Shown here: positions 7,954-16,597 of the stretch, one piece after another | How positions within the stretch are numbered: position 1 is the first letter of the stretch | Layout of the letters: each line of letters starts with the position of its first letter | Position numbers and translations under genes: made by a program | The notes under the pieces: generated by a model | Told to the model about the DNA's origin: nothing | The model's input: the letters and a program-made list of their open reading frames with translations, nothing else | Databases searched by the model: none | Assembly (NCBI RefSeq): GCF_000955805.1 | Contig: NZ_JYOA01000010.1 | Location: forward strand, 337,900 to 401,899 | Reading direction: 5' to 3' | Length of the DNA stretch: 64,000 bases | Origin: Pseudomonas sp. 21 | GTDB lineage: Bacteria; Pseudomonadota; Gammaproteobacteria; Pseudomonadales; Pseudomonadaceae

Positions 7954-8417
7954 ACGCTTGGCTCTTTCACAGCAGGTTCTTGTAGATAGCTTGCGACCTC
8001 TGGCGGGCGGAACACCGTCAGGCGCGCCAGCGCCTTGATTCCCGGCCCTTCCAGGTGGCATTCGAAGACACCCATGCCATTGTCGTCCTGCAGGGTGCGG
8101 ATGGCATGGATGGTGATTTGCGCGCCGGCGGGGAAGCTCGCCACGTCGCACTGGTACTGGCGGGTGCCGAGCAGGAAGCCCAGCTCCACTGGCTCGCCGC
8201 GCACGCGCGCCTGGCAGCCGGCATAGGCGGCGACACTCTGCGCCATCAGCTCCACGCCGACCCAGGCCGGCAGGCTGCCGTCGGCCTCGTTGAACAGGCC
8301 GCCCGGGCGCACCGTCAGGCGCGTGCGGATGTCCTCGTCGCCGAAGTCGAGCACTTCTTCGATGAGGATCATGTCGCCCGCGTGGGGCAGCAGGGAGGCG
8401 ATCGGCCAGTCGATCAT
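7950..8417 (-). CDS. apeP: ApeP, FabZ-like 3-hydroxyacyl-ACP dehydratase subunit
   Basis: A 155-aa hotdog-fold protein. The dehydratase pair is visible: His12 in LLPHAGDM and Glu56 in AWVGVELMAQ. In studied APE pathways ApeP works with the second dehydratase ApeI, here fused to ApeH, to install the trans double bonds. The start overlaps the stop of apeO by 4 bp and its own stop overlaps apeQ by 4 bp, so the reductase, dehydratase and ketosynthase are tightly co-translated. Confidence 0.9.
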   Translation of the reverse strand: MIDWPIASLLPHAGDMILIEEVLDFGDEDIRTRLTVRPGGLFNEADGSLPAWVGVELMAQSVAAYAGCQARVRGEPVELGFLLGTRQYQCDVASFPAGAQITIHAIRTLQDDNGMGVFECHLEGPGIKALARLTVFRPPEVASYLQEPAVKEPSV

Positions 8418-9622
8418 CGGGTCACTCCAGAATCCTTGCTCATCTCGCCCAGGATCAGGCTGATGTTGTTGCCGCCAAAGGCGAACGAATTGCTCATCAG
8501 GTAGCGCGGGCCGCTTGCCGGCAGGGCGGGGCCGTCATCGCGGACCAGTTGCAGCGCCGGCACTTGCGGGTCGGCGACGCCATCCCAGCGCTGCGGCGGC
8601 AGCCGGTTGCCGGGGTTGTGCTCACTCAACAGCAGCCAGCAGAACGCCGCTTCCAGCGCACCGGCGGCGCCGAGGGTATGCCCGGACAGCGGCTTGGTCG
8701 AGGAGCACGGCACGCCATGGGGGAACTCCGCCTGCACGGCGAGGCTTTCCATGGCGTCGTTGTGGGTGGTCGCGGTGCCATGCAGGTTCAGGTAGGCGAT
8801 CTGCGTGGCGTCGAGCTTCGCCTCGGCCAGTGCCTTGCGCATCGCCTCGCGGGCACCGCGGCCTTCGGGCTCGGGGGCGGAAATATGGTGTGCGTCGGAG
8901 CTGGCGCCAGCTCCGAGCAGGGCGATACGGGATGGCTCGCGAGTCATCAGGAACAGCGTGGCGCCTTCGCCGATGTTGATGCCCTTGCGGTTGGCCGAGA
9001 ACGGGTTGCAGCGCTCGTCGGAGACCGCTTCCAGTGCGCCGAAGCCGTTGAGCGTCAGCTCGCACAGGCTGTCCACGCCACCGCACAGCACCGCGTCGCA
9101 CAGGCCAAGGTTCAGCAATCTCCGCGCACTTTGCAGCGCGCGGCCACTGGACGTGCAGGCGGTGGAAATCACGTAGCTCGGCCCAGCCAGTTCATAGTGT
9201 TCGGCAAGGAATACGGCCGGGTCGGACAGTTCCTGGTGCGAATAGTGGAAGCCCTCCGGCAACTGCCCATGCAGGGTGTGATGGCGGATGCCCTGGGTGG
9301 TTTCCTGGATGCCCGAGGTGCTGGTGCCCAGCACGACCGCCACGCGCGCGGCGCCATGGCGCTGGATGGCGGCGCGGATGGCCGGGTCGATCTGCGTGGC
9401 GGCGGCCAGCAGCAGGCGGTTGTTGCGGGTGTCGTGGCGCTTGTCGGGAATGGCCGCCAGGCGCGCCTTCACCGTGCCGACCGGCAGGCTCCTGCCCGGC
9501 ACCCAGCCGGCCTGCACCTGCATCCCGGCGGATTCGCCAGTGAGCAACGCGGCGGCCACTTCGCGGCGGTCGTTGCCCAGGGCACAGATCAGGCCCAGCT
9601 CGTTCAGGTAGGTGGCGGTCAT
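8414..9622 (-). CDS. apeO: ApeO, beta-ketoacyl-ACP synthase (catalytic KS of the KS-CLF pair)
   Basis: A 402-aa condensing enzyme with an intact triad: Cys156 in STACTSSG, His281 in NLHGTATTHND and His315 in PLSGHTLGAAG. ApeO is the catalytic half of the elongating ketosynthase, pairing with the chain-length-factor-like ApeC encoded at the other end of the operon (23279-23995). The ATG at 9622 is chosen because the KS fold begins there (ATYLNELGLICALG) and because it overlaps the apeN stop by 4 bp; the longer frame upstream reads through apeN in another frame. Confidence 0.92.
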   Translation of the reverse strand: MTATYLNELGLICALGNDRREVAAALLTGESAGMQVQAGWVPGRSLPVGTVKARLAAIPDKRHDTRNNRLLLAAATQIDPAIRAAIQRHGAARVAVVLGTSTSGIQETTQGIRHHTLHGQLPEGFHYSHQELSDPAVFLAEHYELAGPSYVISTACTSSGRALQSARRLLNLGLCDAVLCGGVDSLCELTLNGFGALEAVSDERCNPFSANRKGINIGEGATLFLMTREPSRIALLGAGASSDAHHISAPEPEGRGAREAMRKALAEAKLDATQIAYLNLHGTATTHNDAMESLAVQAEFPHGVPCSSTKPLSGHTLGAAGALEAAFCWLLLSEHNPGNRLPPQRWDGVADPQVPALQLVRDDGPALPASGPRYLMSNSFAFGGNNISLILGEMSKDSGVTR

Positions 9623-10110
9623 GGCGCGGCGCTCTCGGTGTTCAGGGGCGTCACCTGGTAACGGGTGTCGGCGGCTTGCAGGGTGAAATCCTGTGCCGAA
9701 CGGTAAGTGATCTGCCAGCGCTGTTGCAGGTGGCGCGTGGCGCCGTCCGTCTGGTAGTCCGCGGCCTGATAGCGCGCAGCAAGCTGATCCGCCGGCGTCA
9801 GGGCGAACAGCAGCACGGCGAACAGCTCGCGTGCTTCCGGATTGGGTGGCAGCAGGCCGTCGTTGCTCCATGCTCCGTCACGCAGCAATTGCCGCGACAG
9901 CGGGATGCCCAGCGGATCGATCAGCGACCAGCGCAGGGCGGCACCTTCCTGTTGAATCACCAGCAGCCAGTCCTGGGAAGAGCTCGCCTGTTCGCGCTGG
10001 ATGTGCAGTTGCAACGGCGTCGCCAAGGGCGGCAACGCGGAGGGCAGCGGCGCATGCTGGGCGCAACCGGCCAGCAGCAGGAACAGGGCGAGGCTCAGCC
10101 AGCGGATCAT
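9619..10110 (-). CDS. apeN: ApeN, DUF3261 lipoprotein
   Basis: A 163-aa lipoprotein with signal peptide and lipobox LLLAGC (Cys16). The rest is a compact beta-rich domain, with no catalytic motif, typical of the DUF3261 lipoproteins that occur in APE clusters. It likely sits at the outer or inner membrane leaflet and assists transfer of the lipid-linked polyene together with ApeL (LolA-like) and ApeM (MMPL). The ATG at 10110 overlaps the methyltransferase stop by 4 bp. Confidence 0.82.
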   Translation of the reverse strand: MIRWLSLALFLLLAGCAQHAPLPSALPPLATPLQLHIQREQASSSQDWLLVIQQEGAALRWSLIDPLGIPLSRQLLRDGAWSNDGLLPPNPEARELFAVLLFALTPADQLAARYQAADYQTDGATRHLQQRWQITYRSAQDFTLQAADTRYQVTPLNTESAAP

Positions 10111-10835
10111 GCGGGGCGGTTCTCCAGCGGTTTGCGCACCACGGCGTTGACCAGGGTCTCCTCGCGCTGGCCGAACGGCTTGGCCTTGCGCAGGCCCCAG
10201 CGTTCCAGCAGGCCGAAGTCCTTCGAGCGGCTCCACCACAGGTAAGGGTAGGAGACGTTCTGCTCGCTGAATTCGAAGCCCTGCTCGCGGAGCATCTGCA
10301 GGTACTGCGCGGCGCTCTTCTGCACGTGCATCGGGTGGCGGAAGAACCAGCGGATCACCCAGGTATCGATGTACGCCTCGGTGGACTCGGCGAACAGCAG
10401 CAAGCCGCCCGGCTTGAGCACGCGCCAGAACTCGGCCAGGGCGCGCTCCTGCTCCACCAGGTGGTGGAAGGTCTGGTGGCAGAAGAGGATGTCGACGCTG
10501 GCCGAGGGCAGCATCAGGTCGGCGCAGTCGGCGCAGTTCAGCTCCACCTCGATATTCTCCCGCGCGGCTTCCACGGCCGAGCAGTCGAGGCTGTGCGGGT
10601 CGGCGTCGAGGCCGATCATGCGGCCGGGTCTGAACGCCTCGCGCAGCAAACGGAACGAGCGACCCTGGCCACAGCCGGCGTCCAGCAGCACCGGGTTCTG
10701 CGGGATGTCCCAGCTGACCAGGCGCTTGAGATCGTTGATCGCCACGCGCAGCACGTGGTGCTGCCAGGTGTGGCTCTGCAGGAACCAGAAACCGAAACGG
10801 GTTTCTTCGACGTAGGTGGAGGCGGGGCGGGTCAT
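10107..10835 (-). CDS. SAM-dependent methyltransferase of APE cluster
   Basis: A 242-aa class I methyltransferase. Motif I is VLLDAGCGQGRSFRLL (about residues 49-64), the acidic ribose-binding residues lie in IGLDADP, and the later motifs in DILFCHQTFHHL and LKPGGLLLFAE are typical of the Methyltransf_11 group. By analogy with the methyl group on the aryl head of E. coli and Xenorhabdus APEs, it probably methylates the phenolic head group (C-methylation next to the hydroxyl). It sits beside the halogenase-like gene rather than near apeC as in the E. coli order, and is coupled on both sides by 4-bp ATGA overlaps. Confidence 0.85.
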   Translation of the reverse strand: MTRPASTYVEETRFGFWFLQSHTWQHHVLRVAINDLKRLVSWDIPQNPVLLDAGCGQGRSFRLLREAFRPGRMIGLDADPHSLDCSAVEAARENIEVELNCADCADLMLPSASVDILFCHQTFHHLVEQERALAEFWRVLKPGGLLLFAESTEAYIDTWVIRWFFRHPMHVQKSAAQYLQMLREQGFEFSEQNVSYPYLWWSRSKDFGLLERWGLRKAKPFGQREETLVNAVVRKPLENRPA

Positions 10836-12088
10836 GACAGTCCTTGTCCTTGGCTGGCGCAGATTTCGGAAAGTACCCGCAGGCGGCGCTGCGGTTCGGC
10901 GACGAAGGGATTGCGCGTGTCCCAGGCGTAGCCGGCGAGGATGGAGCAGATCATCCGGCGGATTTCCGGGTCGGCCTTCTCGTAGAAGATCACGTCCTGG
11001 AAGCTGCCGTCGTACCAGCCCTCGACGTAGGCGCGGAAGGTGTCCACGCCGCGCTTGAGCGGCTGGGCGAAATCGCCTTGCCAGTCCACCGTCTCGCCCT
11101 TGAGCTGACGATCGAGCAGGTTGGCCGCCATGCTGGAGGAACGCATGGCGATGGTGACGCCGGAGGAGAACACCGGGTCGAGGAACTCCGCCGCGTTGCC
11201 CAGCAGGGCGAAGCCCGGCCCGGCGAGGCGTTTCACGTTCGCCGAGTAGCCGCCGAGGGTGCGCGCCGGGGTGTCCCACACGGCGTTCTTCAGCAGCGGG
11301 CGCAGGTTCGGCGCGGCATCGAAGAAGCCTTTCAGGCAGGCGTCCAGGTCATCCAGCTTGCCTTCGAAGTGCCGGTCCTCGGCGACCACGCCGATGGAGG
11401 TGCGGCCATCGCTGAAAGGGATGGTCCAGTACCAGATGCCGCGTTCTTCGGGATGGATGCTGATGAGGATCTTCTCGCGGTCGAAGTGCGGCGCGTCGAT
11501 GCGGTCCTCGATATGGGTGAACACCGCGCGGCGCACCGGGAAGCCGGACGGCGCTTCCAGGTCGAGCAGGCGCGGCAGCACGCGGCCGTAGCCGCTGGCG
11601 TCGAGCACGAAGGCGCATTCCACTTCGTACTCGCTGCCGTCCAGGCGGCGTACACGCAGGCGCGGGCACGCGCCGTCGAAGTCGGCGGCGACGATCTCCT
11701 CCTCGTAGCGGATGTCCACGCCCTGCAATTCGGCCTGGTCGGCCAGCAACTGGTCGAAGCGCGCACGCTGGACCTGGAAGGTGCTGCCCTTGCCGTCGGT
11801 GAATTTGTCGCGGAAATCGAAATCGGTGTAACGCTCGCCCCAGCCGAAGGCCGCGCCGTGCTTGGTCTGGAAACCGGCGGCCAGCACCGCGTCGAGCATC
11901 CCGGCTTCCTCGACGAAGTCCAGGCAGTGCGACAGCAGGCTCTCGCCGATGGAGAAGCGCGGGAAGCGCTGGCGCTCCAGCACCAGCACGTCGTGGCCCT
12001 TGCGCTTGAGCAGCGCGGCGGCGATGGCGCCGGAAGGGCCCGCGCCGATGACGACGACGGTGCGTTGTTGCAGTTCAGGGGCGGGCAT
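10832..12088 (-). CDS. FAD-dependent halogenase-like oxidoreductase in APE cluster
   Basis: A 418-aa flavoprotein of the tryptophan-halogenase/geranylgeranyl-reductase superfamily. The dinucleotide-binding GAGPSG is at 15-20, and the second FAD-contact region GNAAEFLDPVFSSGV is near residue 310. It also carries the diagnostic flavin-halogenase motif WxWxIP (WYWTIP, 219-224) and a Lys (K76, in FQTKHGAAFGWG) at the place where carrier-protein halogenases have the catalytic Lys. This predicts halogenation (or a related oxidation) of the ACP-bound phenolic head, as in brominated xanthomonadins. The motifs are seen; the substrate and halide are inference. The ATG at 12088 overlaps the antiporter gene by 14 bp and its stop overlaps the methyltransferase by 4 bp. 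Confidence 0.8.
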   Translation of the reverse strand: MPAPELQQRTVVVIGAGPSGAIAAALLKRKGHDVLVLERQRFPRFSIGESLLSHCLDFVEEAGMLDAVLAAGFQTKHGAAFGWGERYTDFDFRDKFTDGKGSTFQVQRARFDQLLADQAELQGVDIRYEEEIVAADFDGACPRLRVRRLDGSEYEVECAFVLDASGYGRVLPRLLDLEAPSGFPVRRAVFTHIEDRIDAPHFDREKILISIHPEERGIWYWTIPFSDGRTSIGVVAEDRHFEGKLDDLDACLKGFFDAAPNLRPLLKNAVWDTPARTLGGYSANVKRLAGPGFALLGNAAEFLDPVFSSGVTIAMRSSSMAANLLDRQLKGETVDWQGDFAQPLKRGVDTFRAYVEGWYDGSFQDVIFYEKADPEIRRMICSILAGYAWDTRNPFVAEPQRRLRVLSEICASQGQGLS

Positions 12089-13244
12089 CAGAAGGGCTCC
12101 TTGCCGGGGCGTGATCCTTGGAAACGGGAGTGGCGTGCGGGCGACGCACGCCGCAGAGAGCGGGCAGCAGGGTGGCGAACAGGCTCATCAGCAGCAGGCT
12201 GAAATACAGCAGCGAGTCGATGTGGCCCTGCTGGAACAGCAGGTTGAGGAAGACGATCTCGGTCAGCCCGCGAATGTTCAGCAGCAGGCTTTCCTGCCAC
12301 AGCTGTCCGCCCGTGGCGCCCGGCAGCGCCCAGCGCAGGCCGAGCCAGCTGCCGGCGAGCTTGCTGATCACCGGCAGCGCCAGCAGCGCACCGAGGTAGA
12401 GCCAGGAGTAGCCGGAGAGCGCGTGGTGGAAATCGATCTGCAGGATGCCGAAGGCCAGTACCAGCGGCACCAGCAGGTAGTTCTGCAGCGCCTGCGCCAC
12501 CTGCGGGGAAACCGGCAGGCGGAACGGCTGGCGCACCGCAGCCTGGGCCATCAGCCAGGTGATGGCGAACACCAGGGTGTTCAAATGCCAGTGCTGGAAG
12601 GCGACCATCAGGCCGAAGAACGGCAGGCTGTAGGCCAGCGCGTGGCGCACTCGCAGCAGGCGCAGCAGCAGCGGCGCGACACCCGCCAGCAGCGGCCACA
12701 CCAGTTGGCTCGGATCGCTGCTGCCCTGCGCCAGGCCGAACAGGCTCCAGCACCACAGGTCCATCAGCACCGCCGCGTGCATCAGCCGGCGCGTGGCGTC
12801 CTCGGGGTAGTCGATGTTGCGCAGGAACAGGTAGAGCACCGGGATCGCCGTGATCGAGAACAGCAGGCCGATGCCCAGCACGCTCATGCCCTCGCGCACG
12901 CCCAGCAACCACCAGGCGCTGGCCATGCCGCAGGCCAGCGGCACGGCGAAGCTGGGCAGGGCGATCTTCAGGCTCTGGCGGCTGACGTCGAGGTCGATCA
13001 CATCGCTGAGGATGTGCCCCAGCAGCAGCGCGAAGCCGATGTCGTAGAGCGGCCGCAGCCAGGGCGCAGTGACCAGCGTGCGCACCTCGAAGCCCTGGCC
13101 CTGCAGCACCACGAACAGCAGTGGTAGCAGCAGCCCGGCCACCAGCAACTGGCTGACGATGGGCAGCAGGCGCAGGTGGCGCCCGCCGATCACCGCGAGG
13201 GCGAACAGCGGCGGCATCGCCAGCCAGAACAGGACCGTCAGCAC
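12075..13244 (-). CDS. CPA2-type cation:proton antiporter homologue embedded in APE operon
   Basis: A 389-aa polytopic membrane protein with about 12 hydrophobic segments and the Na+/H+ exchanger (PF00999-like) layout. ALLLGHILSDVIDLDVSR matches the early L-G-...-D-...-D-V pattern of KefB/C-like proteins. AAVLMDLWCWSLF holds the acidic residue of the fifth-helix region. NIRGLTEIVFLN matches the conserved R-G-x-x-E of the tenth-helix region. It has no RCK/TrkA domain and ends in a polar tail of about 20 residues. It overlaps the halogenase-like gene by 14 bp and apeM by 7 bp, so it is an integral member of the operon. I do not recall it from the reference APE clusters. It may adjust pH or ions for export, or act as a lipid/anion permease; the function is unproven. 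Confidence 0.8.
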   Translation of the reverse strand: MLTVLFWLAMPPLFALAVIGGRHLRLLPIVSQLLVAGLLLPLLFVVLQGQGFEVRTLVTAPWLRPLYDIGFALLLGHILSDVIDLDVSRQSLKIALPSFAVPLACGMASAWWLLGVREGMSVLGIGLLFSITAIPVLYLFLRNIDYPEDATRRLMHAAVLMDLWCWSLFGLAQGSSDPSQLVWPLLAGVAPLLLRLLRVRHALAYSLPFFGLMVAFQHWHLNTLVFAITWLMAQAAVRQPFRLPVSPQVAQALQNYLLVPLVLAFGILQIDFHHALSGYSWLYLGALLALPVISKLAGSWLGLRWALPGATGGQLWQESLLLNIRGLTEIVFLNLLFQQGHIDSLLYFSLLLMSLFATLLPALCGVRRPHATPVSKDHAPARSPSDARP

Positions 13245-15601
13245 GCCCGGACTCCTTCCCGGTGGCGCTCACCCGCCCACGGGCAGAACAGGAAACAGAA
13301 CGCCAGGCCCAGCCCCACGGCCAGGCCGAAGTTGCTGATTACCGGCGTGCTGGAAAGCGCCAGCAGACCGAACGACAGCCAGGTGGTGATGGCCGCCAGC
13401 AGCACGCCAATCAGGCTCACCGCCGCGCCGCCGACGCGTTCGCGCATCAGGATCGTGTAATCCACGCCGATGGCGGTCACCAGCAGCAGGCCGAACAGGC
13501 TGAACAGCGTCAGCGGCTGGCCCAGCCAGCCCAGGCTGGCGAGGCTGCACAGCGCGGCCAGCAGCGGCAGCAGGACGATGCGCAGGGCGCCGCGCGGACC
13601 GAAGGGTTTCAGCAGCAGGGTGAAGATCAGCACGCAGGAGAGCAGCTTGAGTTCGGTGGCGCTGACCTGGGTGGCGGCGAACAGGCGGTTCAGCTCGCCG
13701 AGGCGGTCCACCAGCTGCACGCCTTCCAGGCCTTTCGCCTGCTCGGCCAGCACGCCGGCATCGGAAAGCCCTTGCAGGCTCACCAGTCCGGCCACGCCGC
13801 CATCCACCGTACCCAGCCAGAGCGGCCGCCAGGGTTCGCCCAGCGGGCCTTTCAGGGCCTGGTCGAGGGATTGCTGCGGGAGCTTTTCCAGCTGATCCAG
13901 CTCGGCTTGCAGCGCGGTTTGCGGGATGCCCAGGTCGAGCAGCGCCTGCCAATGTTGCGGCAGCTGGCGCAGGGCTTCGCGGGCCTGCTGTTGCTGCTGT
14001 GCGGTGGCGAGCAACTGGTTGAGCGCGAGATAGCCCTTCAGTTGCCCGGAGGCGACCAGCCTGTCCAGCCGCGCGGCCAGTTCGGCCTGGCGTTGCAGCA
14101 GCCGGGTCTCGTCGGCGGCGCGCACCAGGAAGAACTGGCTGGTGGGCTGGTAGCCGGTGATGCGCGCGGTGGCCTGGGCTTCGGCGAGCAATTGCGGCTT
14201 GTTGCCGAGCCATTGGCGCAGGTCGTTCTTGATCTGCAATTGCCAGAGGCCCCCGGCGCAGAACAGCGCCACCACGGCGAGCAGTGGCCAGCTCCCGGTG
14301 CGCTTGATCAGTGCTTCACGCAGGCGGATCAGGCGCTCGCCGAACCCGAGCAGAAGCGGCTGCGGAGAGATGGCATCGCCGCGCAGCAACAGGGGCAGCA
14401 GGCCGATCACGCAGAGGTAGGCGGCGAGCAGCCCGGCCACCGAGAAGGTCGCCACCTGGGTCAGCGCCGGGAACGGCGTGCAGGCCAGGGCGAGGTAGCC
14501 GATCAGGTTGGTCAGCAGGCTCAGCAGCAGCCCGCGATGGCTCAGCTTCAGTGCGCGCCACGGTTGCCAGGGATGCTCCTTGTCAGGGCCGGGGGTCCAG
14601 GCCTTGGACAGGTAGTGCAGCGGGTAGTCCGAAGCCACGCCGATCAGGCTCGCGCCGAGCACCAGGGTCAGCAGGTTGACCTTGCCGAACAGCGCAATAC
14701 ACGCGGTGGCGCCGGCCAGTACGCCGACCAGCACCGGCAGGAAGGCCAGCAGCGCGCGAATGCGGCGGAAGGCGAGCAGCAACAGGAGCAGGGTGCCCAG
14801 TGCGGCGCCGCCGCCAACCCAGGTCATTTCGCGGCTGGCCTGGCGCTGGCCGTCGGCGGCGTAGAGCAGGCCGCTGGCGGCGACGAGTTGCCCGCCATCG
14901 GCGGCCAGTTGCTGGCGCACCTCGGCGACCTGCGCGGCGACTGCACGCGGCAGGTTCATGTCGAAGGCATCGGCGCGGGTGCGGGCGCGCAGCAGTACCC
15001 AACTGCGGCCGTCGTCCTCGGCAATCAGTGCGCCGCTGCCGATGTCCAGCTGCACCTTCGAAGGTAGCGGCTGGTGGTGCTGGATGCGCAGGGCGAGGCC
15101 GAACCAGTCCTGGTCGTTGGGCACCAGGCCGAAGCCGGAGAACGGGTCGAAGAGTTGTTCCACGCGCTGCTGGATGAACGCGGCGGGCTCGCCCGCGAGT
15201 TGCCGGCGGTCGTCGTCGCTGAGCAACGCCAGTCGACCCGCGCGCAGCTGTTCGCGCAGTGCCGACAGGTCAGCCTGCACGCCCCACTGCACCTTTTCGT
15301 AGAGGCCGCTGGCCTGCCAGCGCTCGGCCAGCTCGCGGGCGTGGGCGATGGCGGTGTCGCGCTCCGGGTAGCCGACCAGCACGATCAGTTCGCGGTTGAG
15401 CGGTTCCTGCATGCGCTGCTCGGCCTGCTTCTGCAAGGCGTCACGGCTGCTGCCGGGCACCAGCTCCAGCAGGTCGGTGCTCAGCGGCGGGCCGTGGCGC
15501 CACTGCCAGGCGGCGAGGGCGAGCAGCGCCAGCAGCCCGGCGATCACCAGGCGCGGCAGCCACTGCGGCCGCTCAGCGGGCAAAGTCGGCGCGCTCGGCA
15601 T
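13238..15601 (-). CDS. apeM: ApeM, MMPL/RND-family exporter
   Basis: A 787-aa RND-superfamily transporter. There is one N-terminal transmembrane helix (about 17-33), a large periplasmic domain, a helix bundle at about 250-420, a second periplasmic domain and a second helix bundle at about 620-775, which is the duplicated MMPL topology. The LIGVASDYPLHYLSK and TAIGVDYTILM segments match the conserved fourth-helix motif (G-x-x-x-D-Y) in both halves. It is expected to use proton motive force to extract or export the polyene lipid from the inner membrane to the periplasmic carrier ApeL. The start at 15601 overlaps apeL by 29 bp. Confidence 0.9.
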   Translation of the reverse strand: MPSAPTLPAERPQWLPRLVIAGLLALLALAAWQWRHGPPLSTDLLELVPGSSRDALQKQAEQRMQEPLNRELIVLVGYPERDTAIAHARELAERWQASGLYEKVQWGVQADLSALREQLRAGRLALLSDDDRRQLAGEPAAFIQQRVEQLFDPFSGFGLVPNDQDWFGLALRIQHHQPLPSKVQLDIGSGALIAEDDGRSWVLLRARTRADAFDMNLPRAVAAQVAEVRQQLAADGGQLVAASGLLYAADGQRQASREMTWVGGGAALGTLLLLLLAFRRIRALLAFLPVLVGVLAGATACIALFGKVNLLTLVLGASLIGVASDYPLHYLSKAWTPGPDKEHPWQPWRALKLSHRGLLLSLLTNLIGYLALACTPFPALTQVATFSVAGLLAAYLCVIGLLPLLLRGDAISPQPLLLGFGERLIRLREALIKRTGSWPLLAVVALFCAGGLWQLQIKNDLRQWLGNKPQLLAEAQATARITGYQPTSQFFLVRAADETRLLQRQAELAARLDRLVASGQLKGYLALNQLLATAQQQQQAREALRQLPQHWQALLDLGIPQTALQAELDQLEKLPQQSLDQALKGPLGEPWRPLWLGTVDGGVAGLVSLQGLSDAGVLAEQAKGLEGVQLVDRLGELNRLFAATQVSATELKLLSCVLIFTLLLKPFGPRGALRIVLLPLLAALCSLASLGWLGQPLTLFSLFGLLLVTAIGVDYTILMRERVGGAAVSLIGVLLAAITTWLSFGLLALSSTPVISNFGLAVGLGLAFCFLFCPWAGERHREGVRAC

Positions 15602-16166
15602 CGGTCAGGCTGTCGCCAGGCTGGCTGCTGGTCATGCGCAGCACGGTGCGGTCGCCCTGGGCTTCGTGCAGCTCGATGCGCTGCACCAGCTCGCCACCAG
15701 CGATCTCGATGCTGTCGAAGATCTGCTTGAGCAGCACGGCGCGTGGCGTGAGGGTCAGTTTCCAGTCGTTCGACTCGCCACTCAGGGCGAGGTCGAAGTC
15801 CCGTTGCAGGCCGCTGCTGTCGCCCTCCAGCACGGCGAGGAACAGGCGGTTCTGTTGTGCGCTGGCGCTGCGTTGCGGCAGTTGCTGCCAGCCGTTGGCG
15901 TCGCGCCGGGCGATGCCTTTGTCATCGATGCGGTAGTCCTGCTTGAGCGGCGTCTGCAGCAGCCAGAGCAGGCCGTGCTGCTTGGCCAGGACGAAATGCC
16001 CCTTGCTCACCAGCGGTTGCGGCAGGGAGCGCAGGTGTTTCTCCTGGACGAATTCGCCCCGCACCACCGCCGGCTTGCCCAGTTGCGCGGCCAGTTGCGG
16101 CAGGTCGAAGGCGTGGGCCAGCGGAGCCAGCAGCAGGCCGCAGACCAGCAGGGCGCGCTTCAACAT
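15573..16166 (-). CDS. apeL: ApeL, LolA-like periplasmic lipid carrier
   Basis: A 197-aa protein with a signal peptide (residues 1-20, cleavage after AHA). The mature part has the LolA fold signature: GEFVQEKHLRSLPQPLVSKGHF matches the G.F.Q.K....L..P..S.G.F pattern of outer-membrane lipoprotein carrier proteins. It probably ferries the APE lipid from ApeM to the outer membrane. Start choice: the ATG at 16166 directly precedes the signal peptide, and the longer upstream frame overlaps apeK in another frame. Confidence 0.9.
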   Translation of the reverse strand: MLKRALLVCGLLLAPLAHAFDLPQLAAQLGKPAVVRGEFVQEKHLRSLPQPLVSKGHFVLAKQHGLLWLLQTPLKQDYRIDDKGIARRDANGWQQLPQRSASAQQNRLFLAVLEGDSSGLQRDFDLALSGESNDWKLTLTPRAVLLKQIFDSIEIAGGELVQRIELHEAQGDRTVLRMTSSQPGDSLTDAERADFAR

Positions 16167-16597
16167 GCTTCGGCCTCCAGCGCGCGCTGCACGGCGGCGA
16201 TGAACACCGGCGGGGAGACCATCTGCATCTCGCGGCTGGCGATTTCCACCGCCACCTGGCTGCTGCTGGCGCGGGTCAGGCGCTCGCCGGTCTCGGCGTC
16301 GCTGATCAGGTAGTTGATCTTCAGGCGGTTCTCCCACTCCACCAGGTCGGCGCGCACGCTGATGCGCTGGCCGAAACGGGCGCCGCGCACGTAGCGCAGC
16401 TGCAGGTCGATCACCGGCCAGGCATAGCCGGCTTCGCGCATCTGCGCGTAGTTGTGGTCGAGCTTGTCGAGCAGGGCGCAGCGCGCGACTTCCAGGTATT
16501 TGACGTAGTGGCCGTGCCAGACCACTTCCATCATGTCGACGTCGAAGAACGGCACGAGGATATCCACCTCGGCCTGCAGTACCCCGGCCTTACGCAT
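16160..16597 (-). CDS. apeK: ApeK, 4-hydroxybenzoyl-CoA-type thioesterase
   Basis: A 145-aa hotdog thioesterase. The 4HBT motif FFDVDMMEVVWHGHYVKYLE (residues 18-37) holds the catalytic Asp of the family (Asp19 or Asp21). It may hydrolyse the finished polyene from ACP or remove misprimed chains. The ATG at 16597 is chosen over an upstream ATG seven codons earlier because the domain begins immediately and the overlap with the ammonia-lyase stop is a compact 8 bp. Confidence 0.88.
   Translation of the reverse strand: MRKAGVLQAEVDILVPFFDVDMMEVVWHGHYVKYLEVARCALLDKLDHNYAQMREAGYAWPVIDLQLRYVRGARFGQRISVRADLVEWENRLKINYLISDAETGERLTRASSSQVAVEIASREMQMVSPPVFIAAVQRALEAEAC

Noticed and set aside
12075-13244. 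Dedicated halide importer for the neighbouring halogenase-like enzyme
   Set aside because: Attractive by position, but the CPA families move cations against protons; nothing in the sequence supports halide transport, so it is kept only as an antiporter homologue of unknown role.
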